From contig NZ_QMBP01000009.1 of assembly GCF_003289945.1 (NCBI RefSeq), positions 1-64,000 on the forward strand: a DNA stretch of 64,000 bases, read 5' to 3'. A program made the position numbers and the translations under genes. The stretch is from Mesorhizobium hawassense (lineage in GTDB: Bacteria; Pseudomonadota; Alphaproteobacteria; Rhizobiales; Rhizobiaceae). How positions within the stretch are numbered: the first letter of the stretch is position 1; the number at the start of each line of letters is the position of its first letter. Shown one piece after another: positions 46,156-55,700 of the stretch. The notes below the pieces were generated by a model that worked only from the letters and a program-made list of their open reading frames with translations, had not been told where the DNA came from and ran no database searches.

Positions 46156-48516
46156 TTATGCCGCCTGCCAGACTTGGTTCAATATCCGTGCAGCAAGTGC
46201 AGCTTTGTCTTGCGGCAAAAAGCGACCGTAGTGGTGCGCCACCATATCAGGCGTGTCTTGGATCGCGTAGCTCGCCTGCTCATATGACCCGGTCTGCTTC
46301 AGTATGTGCGTTGCGAGCACGTCACGTACATTATGCGGGCCGTGAGGGAGAAGACCGGGGATCGCGCCGCGTTTAGTATATGGATTGTGAATACCATATC
46401 GCTGGATGGTCAGGCGCCACGCCTCATAAAATGTGTTTCGATCGTATGCGGCGTCTTTGCTGGTCGCCTTCACCGTTTTGATAAAGAAGGTGCCGGGATC
46501 TTCCATTCCTCCAAGCAGTACTCGGCGGTGGCGATCGATATATGCCTCGATGTGCTCGTAAAGACCGCCCAAGTTCGGCAGGAGGAGCCTAAATGGCTTG
46601 CTCCCGAAAAAGGAGGAATTTGCGTTCTTGAAAGCGACGGAAGGAATAAGCACCTCCCAGCCCTTTTCGCGTTCGCTCCAGCGGAGTTCACCGCGCTTCA
46701 TGTCGGCTAGCTGACGCTCAGACCTCGGCAGTCTCCCAGGTTCACTGACCATCAGTTGGCGCAGGTTTTTCTGCCGCAACCCAAGATGCAGCCCGAACCG
46801 AAGCATCAGGAACGAGCGCACGGCTTCGGCGGCAGGACGGCGATGGATGCGTCCATCAGGCATGAGCCGAAGAATCTCTTCAGTGATCTTTCGATACTCG
46901 GCGACTGGGCTATCGGCCTCCAGTACAGGCATGATTGGTTCAAAGGGATCACGATGCACTCGCGCGACACGCTGAATTTCCTTCACGCGAGATGAGGCGT
47001 GCTTGAAGTAGACATCGCAGGCGTCGTCCCAGTCACCGCGGGCGCGATCGATGTCAGGCTGTGAAACCAGTCCATTTATGGGGCGGAGTCGCGACGCCAG
47101 ATGAGGTTGCTGTCTCAGCCAGCCCGTGTCTTTGCGGGTGAGCGCGAGCGAAATTCGCAGCATGTCCACCTCCCATGCAGTGTAGAACCCGCGCCGCCTC
47201 TCGCGCCATTGCACATACCAGTCCCAGACAGAGGGGAAGACGAGCAGGCCAAAAGTCACATGCTGCGTCGGAACGCCATAGCCACGGACGGGTCCGCGTG
47301 GATGCGCGGCCAACGCACCGAACATCAAACCGAGATGCTCAACTTTCTGCGATGCCGTCTCCTCGCCCCAAACACCGTTTCGCTGCAAACCGAACGCAGT
47401 GAGCGTCGCTGTCTTGAAGCGGATCAAATCCGCCATTTCCATGCCGAGGACAGGTGGTGCGTCTATGACGCCGGACATCAGGTCGGGGTCTTCGAACTGC
47501 GCACCATCATCGTCCTGTTGCTCGCGCTGAAGTCGATAGCCGTCATTTGCAGCATCGGACTGACCATAGGTGATACCCGGGAAGCGGATGGCGTAACGCT
47601 GTTTCAACGCGGCCGCCTGGAATTTCCGGTAATCAGTTGACCCGCTGATAATCACGCGCCGAACCCATTCCAGGATCTCTTCCTGCTCCTCGGAACGCCG
47701 CGTGTTGAAGTCGTCAGGCAAGTGCCACGCAAGCCGACGGCGTTCAGCCGAGCCGATATCATCGAGAATGTGGCCGGAGGCAGAACGCGTCTGAAGCGGG
47801 AGTTTCGCTTTAAAATACCCTGCCGAAAGACGATAACGGCGCTCGATCCGAGCTAGTACTTCCATGCTCGCCACGCTTCGCGGGGATTTTGATCCCTGGA
47901 GCCAGTGACGGATTGTAGAGCGGTCCAGGCTCTCGTCATCTCGGACAACAGCACGATGAAGATGCCAATAGCTGTCGCCGTGGCGGCGCATCTGGAAATC
48001 CAGCGCCGCCTGGAAGCTCGGGGGATCAGACCCTTCCTCGAAAAGAGGTTGTGGGAACTCCTCGATAGCACGCGGTTTTATGCCGGGCTTCTGCCGGTCT
48101 ACTGCAACTTCCCGCTCCGACCGGTCGAGCTTCTTATGACGACTTGGAACTGGCGCCTTCCCTGCCGTCGGCTGCGGACGTTCCCGCGCAAGACGCTGCG
48201 GTTTCGTGTTGCGAGGGCCCGCGATGGGCGCCTGCTTCGGAGCGGTTTTCGTATTTCGCGCGATCGCATCCAATGCTGGTTCGATCGCGGTCCGGGCAGA
48301 TCGAAGCGTTTCACCGTCGAGGTCGCAAAGAATACCGATCTCTTGCCAATCATAGCCGCGCAGTTTTCGCGGCGGTGTTTTCGCACAGGAGATGAGGTTG
48401 AGCAGAAACGCTCTAATGCGGGCGCCTTCTTGAGGCGGAAAAAGAGGGTCGAGACGGATACGGCAGTAATCGGAGATTTTACGGGAAAGCAGTCTGGTAT
48501 GCGAAGGTTCAGTCAT
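46156..48516 (-). CDS. large tyrosine-recombinase-like protein (786 aa)
   Basis: The C-terminal 250 residues look like the catalytic domain of a tyrosine recombinase: Arg581 in GLHLGLRQKNL, a Lys in the beta hairpin (PSVAFKNAN), HNVRDVLATH giving His728 and Arg731, and a nucleophile Tyr763 in MVAHHYGRF. The protein is almost twice the usual length. The extra 550 residues include a Lys/Arg/Pro-rich linker (about 85-150) and a phage-repressor-like helix-turn-helix (STIRHWLQGSKSPRSVASMEVLARIERRY). It lies 276 bases downstream of the nuclease gene on the same strand. It could mobilise this module or act in its regulation. No inverted-repeat substrate was found nearby. Confidence 0.65.
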   Translation of the reverse strand: MTEPSHTRLLSRKISDYCRIRLDPLFPPQEGARIRAFLLNLISCAKTPPRKLRGYDWQEIGILCDLDGETLRSARTAIEPALDAIARNTKTAPKQAPIAGPRNTKPQRLARERPQPTAGKAPVPSRHKKLDRSEREVAVDRQKPGIKPRAIEEFPQPLFEEGSDPPSFQAALDFQMRRHGDSYWHLHRAVVRDDESLDRSTIRHWLQGSKSPRSVASMEVLARIERRYRLSAGYFKAKLPLQTRSASGHILDDIGSAERRRLAWHLPDDFNTRRSEEQEEILEWVRRVIISGSTDYRKFQAAALKQRYAIRFPGITYGQSDAANDGYRLQREQQDDDGAQFEDPDLMSGVIDAPPVLGMEMADLIRFKTATLTAFGLQRNGVWGEETASQKVEHLGLMFGALAAHPRGPVRGYGVPTQHVTFGLLVFPSVWDWYVQWRERRRGFYTAWEVDMLRISLALTRKDTGWLRQQPHLASRLRPINGLVSQPDIDRARGDWDDACDVYFKHASSRVKEIQRVARVHRDPFEPIMPVLEADSPVAEYRKITEEILRLMPDGRIHRRPAAEAVRSFLMLRFGLHLGLRQKNLRQLMVSEPGRLPRSERQLADMKRGELRWSEREKGWEVLIPSVAFKNANSSFFGSKPFRLLLPNLGGLYEHIEAYIDRHRRVLLGGMEDPGTFFIKTVKATSKDAAYDRNTFYEAWRLTIQRYGIHNPYTKRGAIPGLLPHGPHNVRDVLATHILKQTGSYEQASYAIQDTPDMVAHHYGRFLPQDKAALAARILNQVWQAA

Positions 48517-48792
48517 GCGGGCAAGCGATATGGTTCGTCAGCGAGGTGGGTGAAGGAGAGCGCGCACATACCCGATTCGTCTCCCTTGGGGGACCAAAGC
48601 GCAGGGGTCTGACGAGAATGTCGCAAAAGCTAAGCATAAGCCAACGGTCGAAGGCCGCGCTAACTCGCCCTAGCGAGACCGAAATGAGTCCGGAAGCGGA
48701 AGGGGTGCTATCAGGGACCTGATATGCTCGAGCGGACGCTACTTTGCATCGAAGGGCTGGTCGCAGATTTGAACGCACAAAGCGCTCTCGCA

Positions 48793-51700
48793 TCATCGGA
48801 CGGTTGGAAGCTGGCCGAACTCTGCCTGCAGCTGGCGCTCGGTCCGAACGTTCGCTTGAGCTGGGACTTCGTTGACAAATGCAAGCGGGGTGGGGCGAGT
48901 GGTTACGAGACGCCTCAAAATCCTCTGCGGCGGCTTCAGGTGGAGCCGCTGGGCGACCATGGCTGAGTTGACCTCGATCCAATCGCAACGCTGAAGATGC
49001 TTGTGCAGCTTGTCGCCGTCGTGGCCGTGGAAGTCCTGCATCCACGCCGCCACTTCGCGAGGGGTCCGGGCGGCGCCGAACCACTTGCATTCGACGACTA
49101 CCCAAGTCGTTTCGTCGACGCTGACTGCCAGTACGTCAATCTCGCCGAGCTTTTTGCTCGCCCCTAGGCGCGTCATCGGAATCGACTCATGCGGCCTCCA
49201 ACCTGCTTCGGTGAAGATCTCCGCCACCTTCCTTTCAAACGCGCGCCCGCGGCGGGCGACCTCGGCATCAATATAGGCCTTTGCTGCGGCGGTACGCAGT
49301 TTGGCCTTGTCCCATATACCCATTTCCAGCAGCAGCATCGCATACTCAGTTCCCATTTGAACTTGGCGAACGCCGAACATGATCTCAGGATCATCTTCGT
49401 TACCCAGTACCAGAAGCGGGCGCGTCATGAGCGATAGCCTGCGCTCGAAAAACCATGGGAATATGTCGCTCGGCGCGAATCCCGGAGGCGGCGTATCCCA
49501 CGCCGGCCGCGTAAACAGTCCGAAGGCGGCGAGGAAGCGATCGAATTCGTCGCTGCTAATGGGATTCCCCAACCGCCCAGTCATAGGAACGATGGCTGCG
49601 GTTAACTCGGACCGTCGTAAGCGAGTGACTTCGAAGGATCGCTCAGCGGCTATGCTTTGCAATGCGAAAGAGATAACCGCGATGGCAGAAGACGTCAGGC
49701 CGATCTCTTCTCGAACCACATGTTCGAAGGCACCGCTATCTCCCTCCTCCTCCTTTCCAGATGACAGCGGGTCATCTTGATGGCGCTCGATCCATTCCGT
49801 GTCGTCTTGCGGTGTATCGAAGAGATCCGGATAGCGTTCCTCATCTATGGTGACAGCCTCCTCGAGGCACGCCTTGAGGTATTGTGTAATGAATGCCTCG
49901 GCTCCGCCGCCATAAGGCAGGATTGAACCGTCGGGTAGAAATGTGAGCTCTCCCTTTATGAGCGTGCGCTGTGCGGCGTCGCTGAACTCGGCCGTATGGA
50001 CGAGCGCCGCTACCTGCGCTGCGATAGCGTCGATATCCGACAGCCCGGGCCGACGACCGCCCGTCATGGGACATGCGCAGAGCGCCATCTCGGCCACCAC
50101 GCGATAGGTTCGGAAGGCATGGTCACGCTGATTAGCGCGACGGACGCCAAGTTGAGGATCATCCGTGTAGGCGACGCGCCGTGCCCGCGCGCCGCGCTCA
50201 TCGTCGACCCGATGCCTGTGCGCCGCTTCGATCAATCCGAGCACAAGGTGCAATGTCTCGCCTCGATCGAGGCTCGAAAGGCGGTCGCGGCACGTCTCCC
50301 AGTGCACGTCCACAGCAGCGTTGAGAATGACATTGACCTGCCCAGCATCGCTGATCGGCGTCATGGGCGGCGCGACCGTAAGTCGGTGGCGGCCAATAAG
50401 GCGCTCGTCCATCCAGCGGCCCGCAACCGCGAGGTCGGGTGCTTGGAGCGGGCGGTAGCGGGTCTTGTCTGTCGTAAGATCGATGGCGAAGGCCTGATCG
50501 ATGTCGCGGGTGATGTGGATCATCTTGAGATCCGGATTGGCAAGTATCTCGCCCGCCCAATTTAGCGCGTTGATGGTTGTTGCTTCGCCGCGAAGCGTCA
50601 AGATGCCCTCCAAGATCCAAGCCAAGACCTGAACCTCAGCCGCGTTGTCCACGCGGACCATGCGCTCCATGAGATTAGCCGGCAGAGCAATCCTCACCTC
50701 CGAGCCGTCTGGGCTATAAAAGAACTGCGCAGTGTCCGGACCGTCGGTGATCGTTATCGGTATTGGAAGCAGCGTCACGAGAAGTGGCTTCGCGGTTGCT
50801 GAGAGCCGCCCTCCCACCTCTACGCTGGCGCGTGACAACCATTCCAGCACGGCCTGCCAGAGAAGAAGGAGAAACTGCCGGTCTTCCACGTCGGCAGGTG
50901 GGCGGCCAACGGATACCCACCAGGGGCCGTGTTCGTTTTCAACCACTCCGACCAGTGTGCCGGCCGCGATGGCCATGTGATCGTTGTAGATGGGCGACTG
51001 CGGATCCGGCGCGGTATCATCATTGTCAGGGTATCGTTCGACAATGCTCAGGTCGCCCCAAGGGGTAGCGACACCATGGGTGCACCATGCATCCCGCACC
51101 CGGCGGACCAAAGGCGCCACCAACGATGTGTCGCCGATCAACGCCACGCCGCGCATATCGGCCAAGGCCGGCGTGAACGTAAATCCGAAATCTTCCCAAA
51201 CGCTCCAGTAGACGATCGGGTCGGGCCACAGCTTGATAATCATGCCGCGATGCCTGAGCTCGCGAAGCTCGGCCAACATCTTCCAGAATTTGAGCAGTTC
51301 GAATCCAGGTGCCCGAAGCAGCATCGAAAACGAGTACGCGCTCATGGATACTACAAACCACCTCGGCCCGAGGTCAGGTAGATCGCCGATCTGAAGATCC
51401 CACCCTGGCGAGTTATGCACGAGCATTGTAAGACCGGCGTCAGCACCGTCCCCCTCCTCAATTTCGTCGTATAGCTTGCGGACCAGCCGGCTGAGCGCAG
51501 AAGCTAGCCGACTGCCGCCACCCAGCGGTGGTGGCACGGCATTGTCGCGCGATTTTGGCCACTTTGCCTCCAGGACGAGTAAATGCGCATGCTTGTCGTG
51601 GTCGAATTCCAACGCTAATGCGCGCTCCTCGATGGACTTGCTCCAACCCGGATCGCCGATGGCAACGTCGCACCCTGGAAGGGGTTTGGCGTGCGCCCGC

Positions 51701-52512
51701 GGCAGGTCTACCCCAAGCCAGCGCGCCATATCGCGCAGGTATAGGCTTTTCGCGAGCGATGGACCCAGCGCCAGCACCATGTGTGCAATGGCTGCGGCCA
51801 CAAGGCCGGGGGGACTCAAGACCTGGACGCCACCCTCCCATTCTATAAGCGGAGAATTTTCCAGATCCGTCGCGCCGAACGGTTGCTCGAGCAGATCAGG
51901 CGTTGGCTGAAGGACGAATCTCTTGAGCTGCGCGGCCTCGATGCCAAGCGCATTCAATTCTTCGGCTCGAAAACAGGTGAACGCGCCGACCTTGAACGCG
52001 TGTCGCGAATTTGGCCGGAGTGACGCTCTCGGCTGGCTTTCTTCGAACGCGCCGGCCAGCAGGCCACACCGAGACGCAACGGCCTCACTGAGGCAAAGTA
52101 ATGTCATGACATCGCGTACACCCGCGGCGTCTGCAACGTTGTCCTCTTCCTGTTGGGCCGTGTCGAGCAGGCGTTGCAGATGAAAGCCCGCTCCAGTGTA
52201 AATGCCGGGAAATATCCGGAAACCCGACTGCGTCGTCCAGACAATGTCCACGAATGCGTCTTCCGGTGGATCTTCGCTCAAAGCAGCAGGATGATCCGAC
52301 ATAGCTGCAAAGAGGCCCGTTAGGTCGTTCTTGACCGGCGATCGCCGACCATTCGCCAGCACGAGTGCCCAGTGCAGCAGCGTTAGAATTCGAGCATGGT
52401 TAGCGAGATAGGCCGGCTCGAGCAGGATACCCGTCAGCATAAGGCGAAGCGTCGTGCCATCGAGCGGAGCTAGGCGTCGGGCAATGTCGACTGGAGGTTG
52501 AAGAGAAAACAA
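48793..52512 (-). CDS. 1239-aa protein with C-terminal PD-(D/E)xK nuclease domain
   Basis: Only the last 150 residues are recognisable. GRAFERKVAEIFTEAGW is the helix that opens Mrr-like nuclease domains; GEIDVLAVS with Asp1126 and WVVVECKWFG with Glu1141 and Lys1143 complete the D...ExK active site. The preceding 1080 residues have no motif I know; a region near 300-340 (HAHLLVLEAKWPKS) contains another ExK-like strand. The start is a TTG with a GGGAGAG ribosome site; in-frame stops lie just upstream. It is divergent from the CHAT gene, with 266 bases between. The arrangement suggests that this is an effector or sensor nuclease of a defence module. Confidence 0.7.
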   Translation of the reverse strand: MFSLQPPVDIARRLAPLDGTTLRLMLTGILLEPAYLANHARILTLLHWALVLANGRRSPVKNDLTGLFAAMSDHPAALSEDPPEDAFVDIVWTTQSGFRIFPGIYTGAGFHLQRLLDTAQQEEDNVADAAGVRDVMTLLCLSEAVASRCGLLAGAFEESQPRASLRPNSRHAFKVGAFTCFRAEELNALGIEAAQLKRFVLQPTPDLLEQPFGATDLENSPLIEWEGGVQVLSPPGLVAAAIAHMVLALGPSLAKSLYLRDMARWLGVDLPRAHAKPLPGCDVAIGDPGWSKSIEERALALEFDHDKHAHLLVLEAKWPKSRDNAVPPPLGGGSRLASALSRLVRKLYDEIEEGDGADAGLTMLVHNSPGWDLQIGDLPDLGPRWFVVSMSAYSFSMLLRAPGFELLKFWKMLAELRELRHRGMIIKLWPDPIVYWSVWEDFGFTFTPALADMRGVALIGDTSLVAPLVRRVRDAWCTHGVATPWGDLSIVERYPDNDDTAPDPQSPIYNDHMAIAAGTLVGVVENEHGPWWVSVGRPPADVEDRQFLLLLWQAVLEWLSRASVEVGGRLSATAKPLLVTLLPIPITITDGPDTAQFFYSPDGSEVRIALPANLMERMVRVDNAAEVQVLAWILEGILTLRGEATTINALNWAGEILANPDLKMIHITRDIDQAFAIDLTTDKTRYRPLQAPDLAVAGRWMDERLIGRHRLTVAPPMTPISDAGQVNVILNAAVDVHWETCRDRLSSLDRGETLHLVLGLIEAAHRHRVDDERGARARRVAYTDDPQLGVRRANQRDHAFRTYRVVAEMALCACPMTGGRRPGLSDIDAIAAQVAALVHTAEFSDAAQRTLIKGELTFLPDGSILPYGGGAEAFITQYLKACLEEAVTIDEERYPDLFDTPQDDTEWIERHQDDPLSSGKEEEGDSGAFEHVVREEIGLTSSAIAVISFALQSIAAERSFEVTRLRRSELTAAIVPMTGRLGNPISSDEFDRFLAAFGLFTRPAWDTPPPGFAPSDIFPWFFERRLSLMTRPLLVLGNEDDPEIMFGVRQVQMGTEYAMLLLEMGIWDKAKLRTAAAKAYIDAEVARRGRAFERKVAEIFTEAGWRPHESIPMTRLGASKKLGEIDVLAVSVDETTWVVVECKWFGAARTPREVAAWMQDFHGHDGDKLHKHLQRCDWIEVNSAMVAQRLHLKPPQRILRRLVTTRPTPLAFVNEVPAQANVRTERQLQAEFGQLPTVR

Positions 52513-52718
52513 GAGACTCTCCCGAGCATCTTCAGATTATCGCTAGTCAGCAGCCATAAAAATGCGCCCGGCGTAGTTTCGGCATTCCGCATTGGTAGAC
52601 ATTCGCTGCGGGGCAACACTATGAGACCTGCACCAGTTTCGCCATCCGATTTGGTCTGTGTGCTTGTTGTCAAGAAGACGCCAACATAGATCAATGGTTG
52701 GCCTCGGCTTCGGCCCAT
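52470..52718 (-). CDS. possible small protein coupled to the nuclease gene
   Basis: An 82-residue frame (MGRSRGQPLIYVGVFLTTST...) fills the divergent intergenic space and ends 42 bases inside the nuclease gene. The composition looks protein-like, with hydrophobic strands and TTPGAFLWLLTSDNLKMLG. An overlap of this kind would couple it to the nuclease. No homologous family is recognised, and the upstream start could also be a GTG at 52775. Reported with low confidence, because it could be a chance frame. Confidence 0.3.
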   Translation of the reverse strand: MGRSRGQPLIYVGVFLTTSTQTKSDGETGAGLIVLPRSECLPMRNAETTPGAFLWLLTSDNLKMLGRVSCFLFNLQSTLPDA

Positions 52719-52778
52719 CACGTACGTGGCGCTTAGCCCGAAGCGGTAAGGTGCGGTCACAAGATCAGATGCCACAAC

Positions 52779-55700
52779 ATGGACGCTAAAATGAACGGCG
52801 AAGGCACATCCCGATTCAGCTTTGACATCGACGGTATGGCGAATTTCTTCCAAAACTCCCCGTTTAGTTTTGGCGGAGGCGACATTTTCAGCTGCGGGCC
52901 CTTCGGGCTTTTGGAGCACGTCGCGAACATGATCTTCATCCTATCCATGGTTGAAGACAGGGGTGGCCGGAACCCGATCTCGGAGTTCGTGGTTGTGCTT
53001 CCACCGGATTCCGAACACACCGTGGAGGACGTTAGGGCCGCGTTCGCCAACGCCGTTGCCGTGCATCGCGGCAGGCCGCTCGACGAGCAGGAACTCAAGG
53101 TCCTGCCAAGGCGTCTACAGATTGTTCACGCCGCCAACCTGCAGGTCGATGCCGTCACGGAGATTGTCGAGAGGGTAAGGCGAAACTCGGTCCTGATACT
53201 TTGTGCCGGGGCAAAGTATCGCGATGAAGCAGTCGAAGTTCCCGATGCCGGGCCAGGTCAGCCGGGGCTGGAGGAGGATCTGTGGGTCCCCCACTTTCAC
53301 AGCCTCGCGGCAAAGGCCGTAGCTGTCGCAGGTCGGAACGAGCTTTATGTGGCGCTGCATACAGGTAAGTGGCGTCCGCATCGCAAAGGCAACGCAAACC
53401 TTCTTTTGTCGGTCGAAAACTGTGGTCTGCTGACCGCTGAAGACGACAACGATATCGATGGCGTGCTGGCAGAGAACGCAGAGCTGTGGTTTGCCGCCAT
53501 CGAGGCCGGTCGCATCGGTTCCGTGCTTGCGGCCATCGACGAGTTGCCCGGCGGGTTCAGGCGCCATAAGACCGGGTTGAAAATCCAGATGCTTCACCGG
53601 GCAGGGCTTGCGCCGCAGGCTGTTGAGCTGATCCGGGAGGATCTGCGCTCGGGATCAGATCCCAGCCCTGAGGGCCGCGTAAAGCTCGCCATAATCGCCG
53701 TCGAAGCTGGCGCGCACGACCTTGCTGCGGAACTGCTGAACCCGGCTATCCGCGAGCTGGCTACGGAGGAAATGCTGGAAGCCGCTGTGAACCTCGCTTA
53801 CGAGCTCGGCGAGAAAGAGCTTGAATCAAGAAGTGTCGCGCAGCTCGAACGCATGTTTCCGGGTTCGCACCATCTTCAGAGGCATCGCCTGAGATTACTG
53901 TTGAAGGCGCGCGACTATGCGGGCGTCACCGCAATGCTGGCAGCGCCGCCGCCCGGCATCGATCAAGAGGTTGCTGCTTACTATGAGCGGCTCGCTACCG
54001 GTTTGTCTGGTGCCGACAAGTCCGGCTACGAAGCTGTTCTGGCCGAGGTCGCGAATCGTTGGCCGGGCCGGCTCGTCCAGGCGCGGCTCGCCTGCATCCG
54101 GGATGCGGATGCGCGTGGCCTGTTCTCCCAAGCACTGGCTCTCTGCATGACGCTTGAGCTGACAGGAGGAAACGCCCAGCGATCCGCATGGGCGCTTCTG
54201 CATGCCATCGAACAGCTGCTGATCCGTCGTGACGAAGATGGCGGGCTCGGTATTGATCCGGCGGACCTTGATCGACCGGTTAATGCCCTTCTGGGCTACC
54301 TTGCACGTAATCCTGCCGACGGCGAGACGCGGCAAGCACTCGCAAAGCTTCTGTCGGTAAAGGTCACTGGGACCTACGGCCTGCCGGTGATCGCGACCGC
54401 AACTTTGAAGCTGGTGCAAGCCACTCCCGCGCCGACAGGCAACGCGCCAAGGCTGCGGGCAAGGGGTCAAGCGGATTACGAAGAGAGCCTCATGCCGTTC
54501 CTAAAATCGGCGCTGCAATGGCTGGCTGACCAACGGGTCGTTGCTTTGGGCCGCACGACGCTGCCCGCAGCCCTTCTCAATGGGCAGGCGGATACGCTCA
54601 TCAACGGGCTTTCCGGATTGATAGAGCATGTAAGCCAAGGCCTGCGCGATGCTTCGGATATCGACTATATCCAAAAGCTTCTGGCGATCGCCGTGGCAAC
54701 CGCGCCGCACACAAGCGCGCCGAACATCGATCTCATGCTGATAAGGCTGGTAGGCGGCGCGTATGTGACTGCCGGACGAGTCCAGCATGCGCGCAACCTT
54801 GCAGAACATGGCCTTCAGGTCGCAGGAGATGATCCGCTGCGATCGCGTATCGCATGGTACGGCTTCGCCGACATCTATCATCGCCTCCACAACCTGACCG
54901 AATCGCTTGTCGGAATGGCGTGCGCACTTTCATGCGAAGCGCCAGTCGGCCCCGAAGAAGCATGGTATGAAACTCATGGCCTGATCCGGTTGATGCGTGA
55001 CCTGAACATGACGGCCTTCGCGCGCTCGCTTCTGCCCGTTGCAAAGCAGCTCTTCCGGACCATGGGGGTGGAGCAGCCTCAGGGGCATCGCCTTGAAACG
55101 ATCGAACTTGGCCTTCGCTTCCGCGAATTGGTGATGACGATCCCCGCTCCGGAAAACATGGCTGAGTTTTTTGCCACTCTTGCCGATAACTGCCAGACGG
55201 TAATCGACCTTCATGACGAACTCGCCCCTGTCTCGATTTTGCTGGCACAGGCGATCCGGATGGCGGAGGCCAGTGGAATTGCCGTACCGGACCGGACGCG
55301 GGAACTGCTGGAGGCGGCGCTGGCAGCACTCGGCGAGCCGAACGCTTCGATGGTCCGGACCCTGTCTATAGGAGGACCGTCGGCAAAAGATGTATTGTCT
55401 TTCGCGAAGCGCCTCGAACCCGCGCGGCACTCGGAAGATGCGGCATACGATGTTCGTCCCGTGGCAATGGCGGCACGGAGGCTGCTGGGCTCTAAGGAGG
55501 CGGGCGACGATGCCGAGATTGCGGCGTTCGCGATCGAGCTTCTCGCCGACCAAGCAATCAAACGTCAATCCGCCGACAGCGGTTCTGCCCTTCCATGCTC
55601 GATCGAGGAGCCGGCAGAAATCGCGAAAAAAATCTCGCACGCCGGTATCAGCGTCACCTTGCTTGGTGTGACGGACACAAACCGCGTGGTGCGCGTTACC

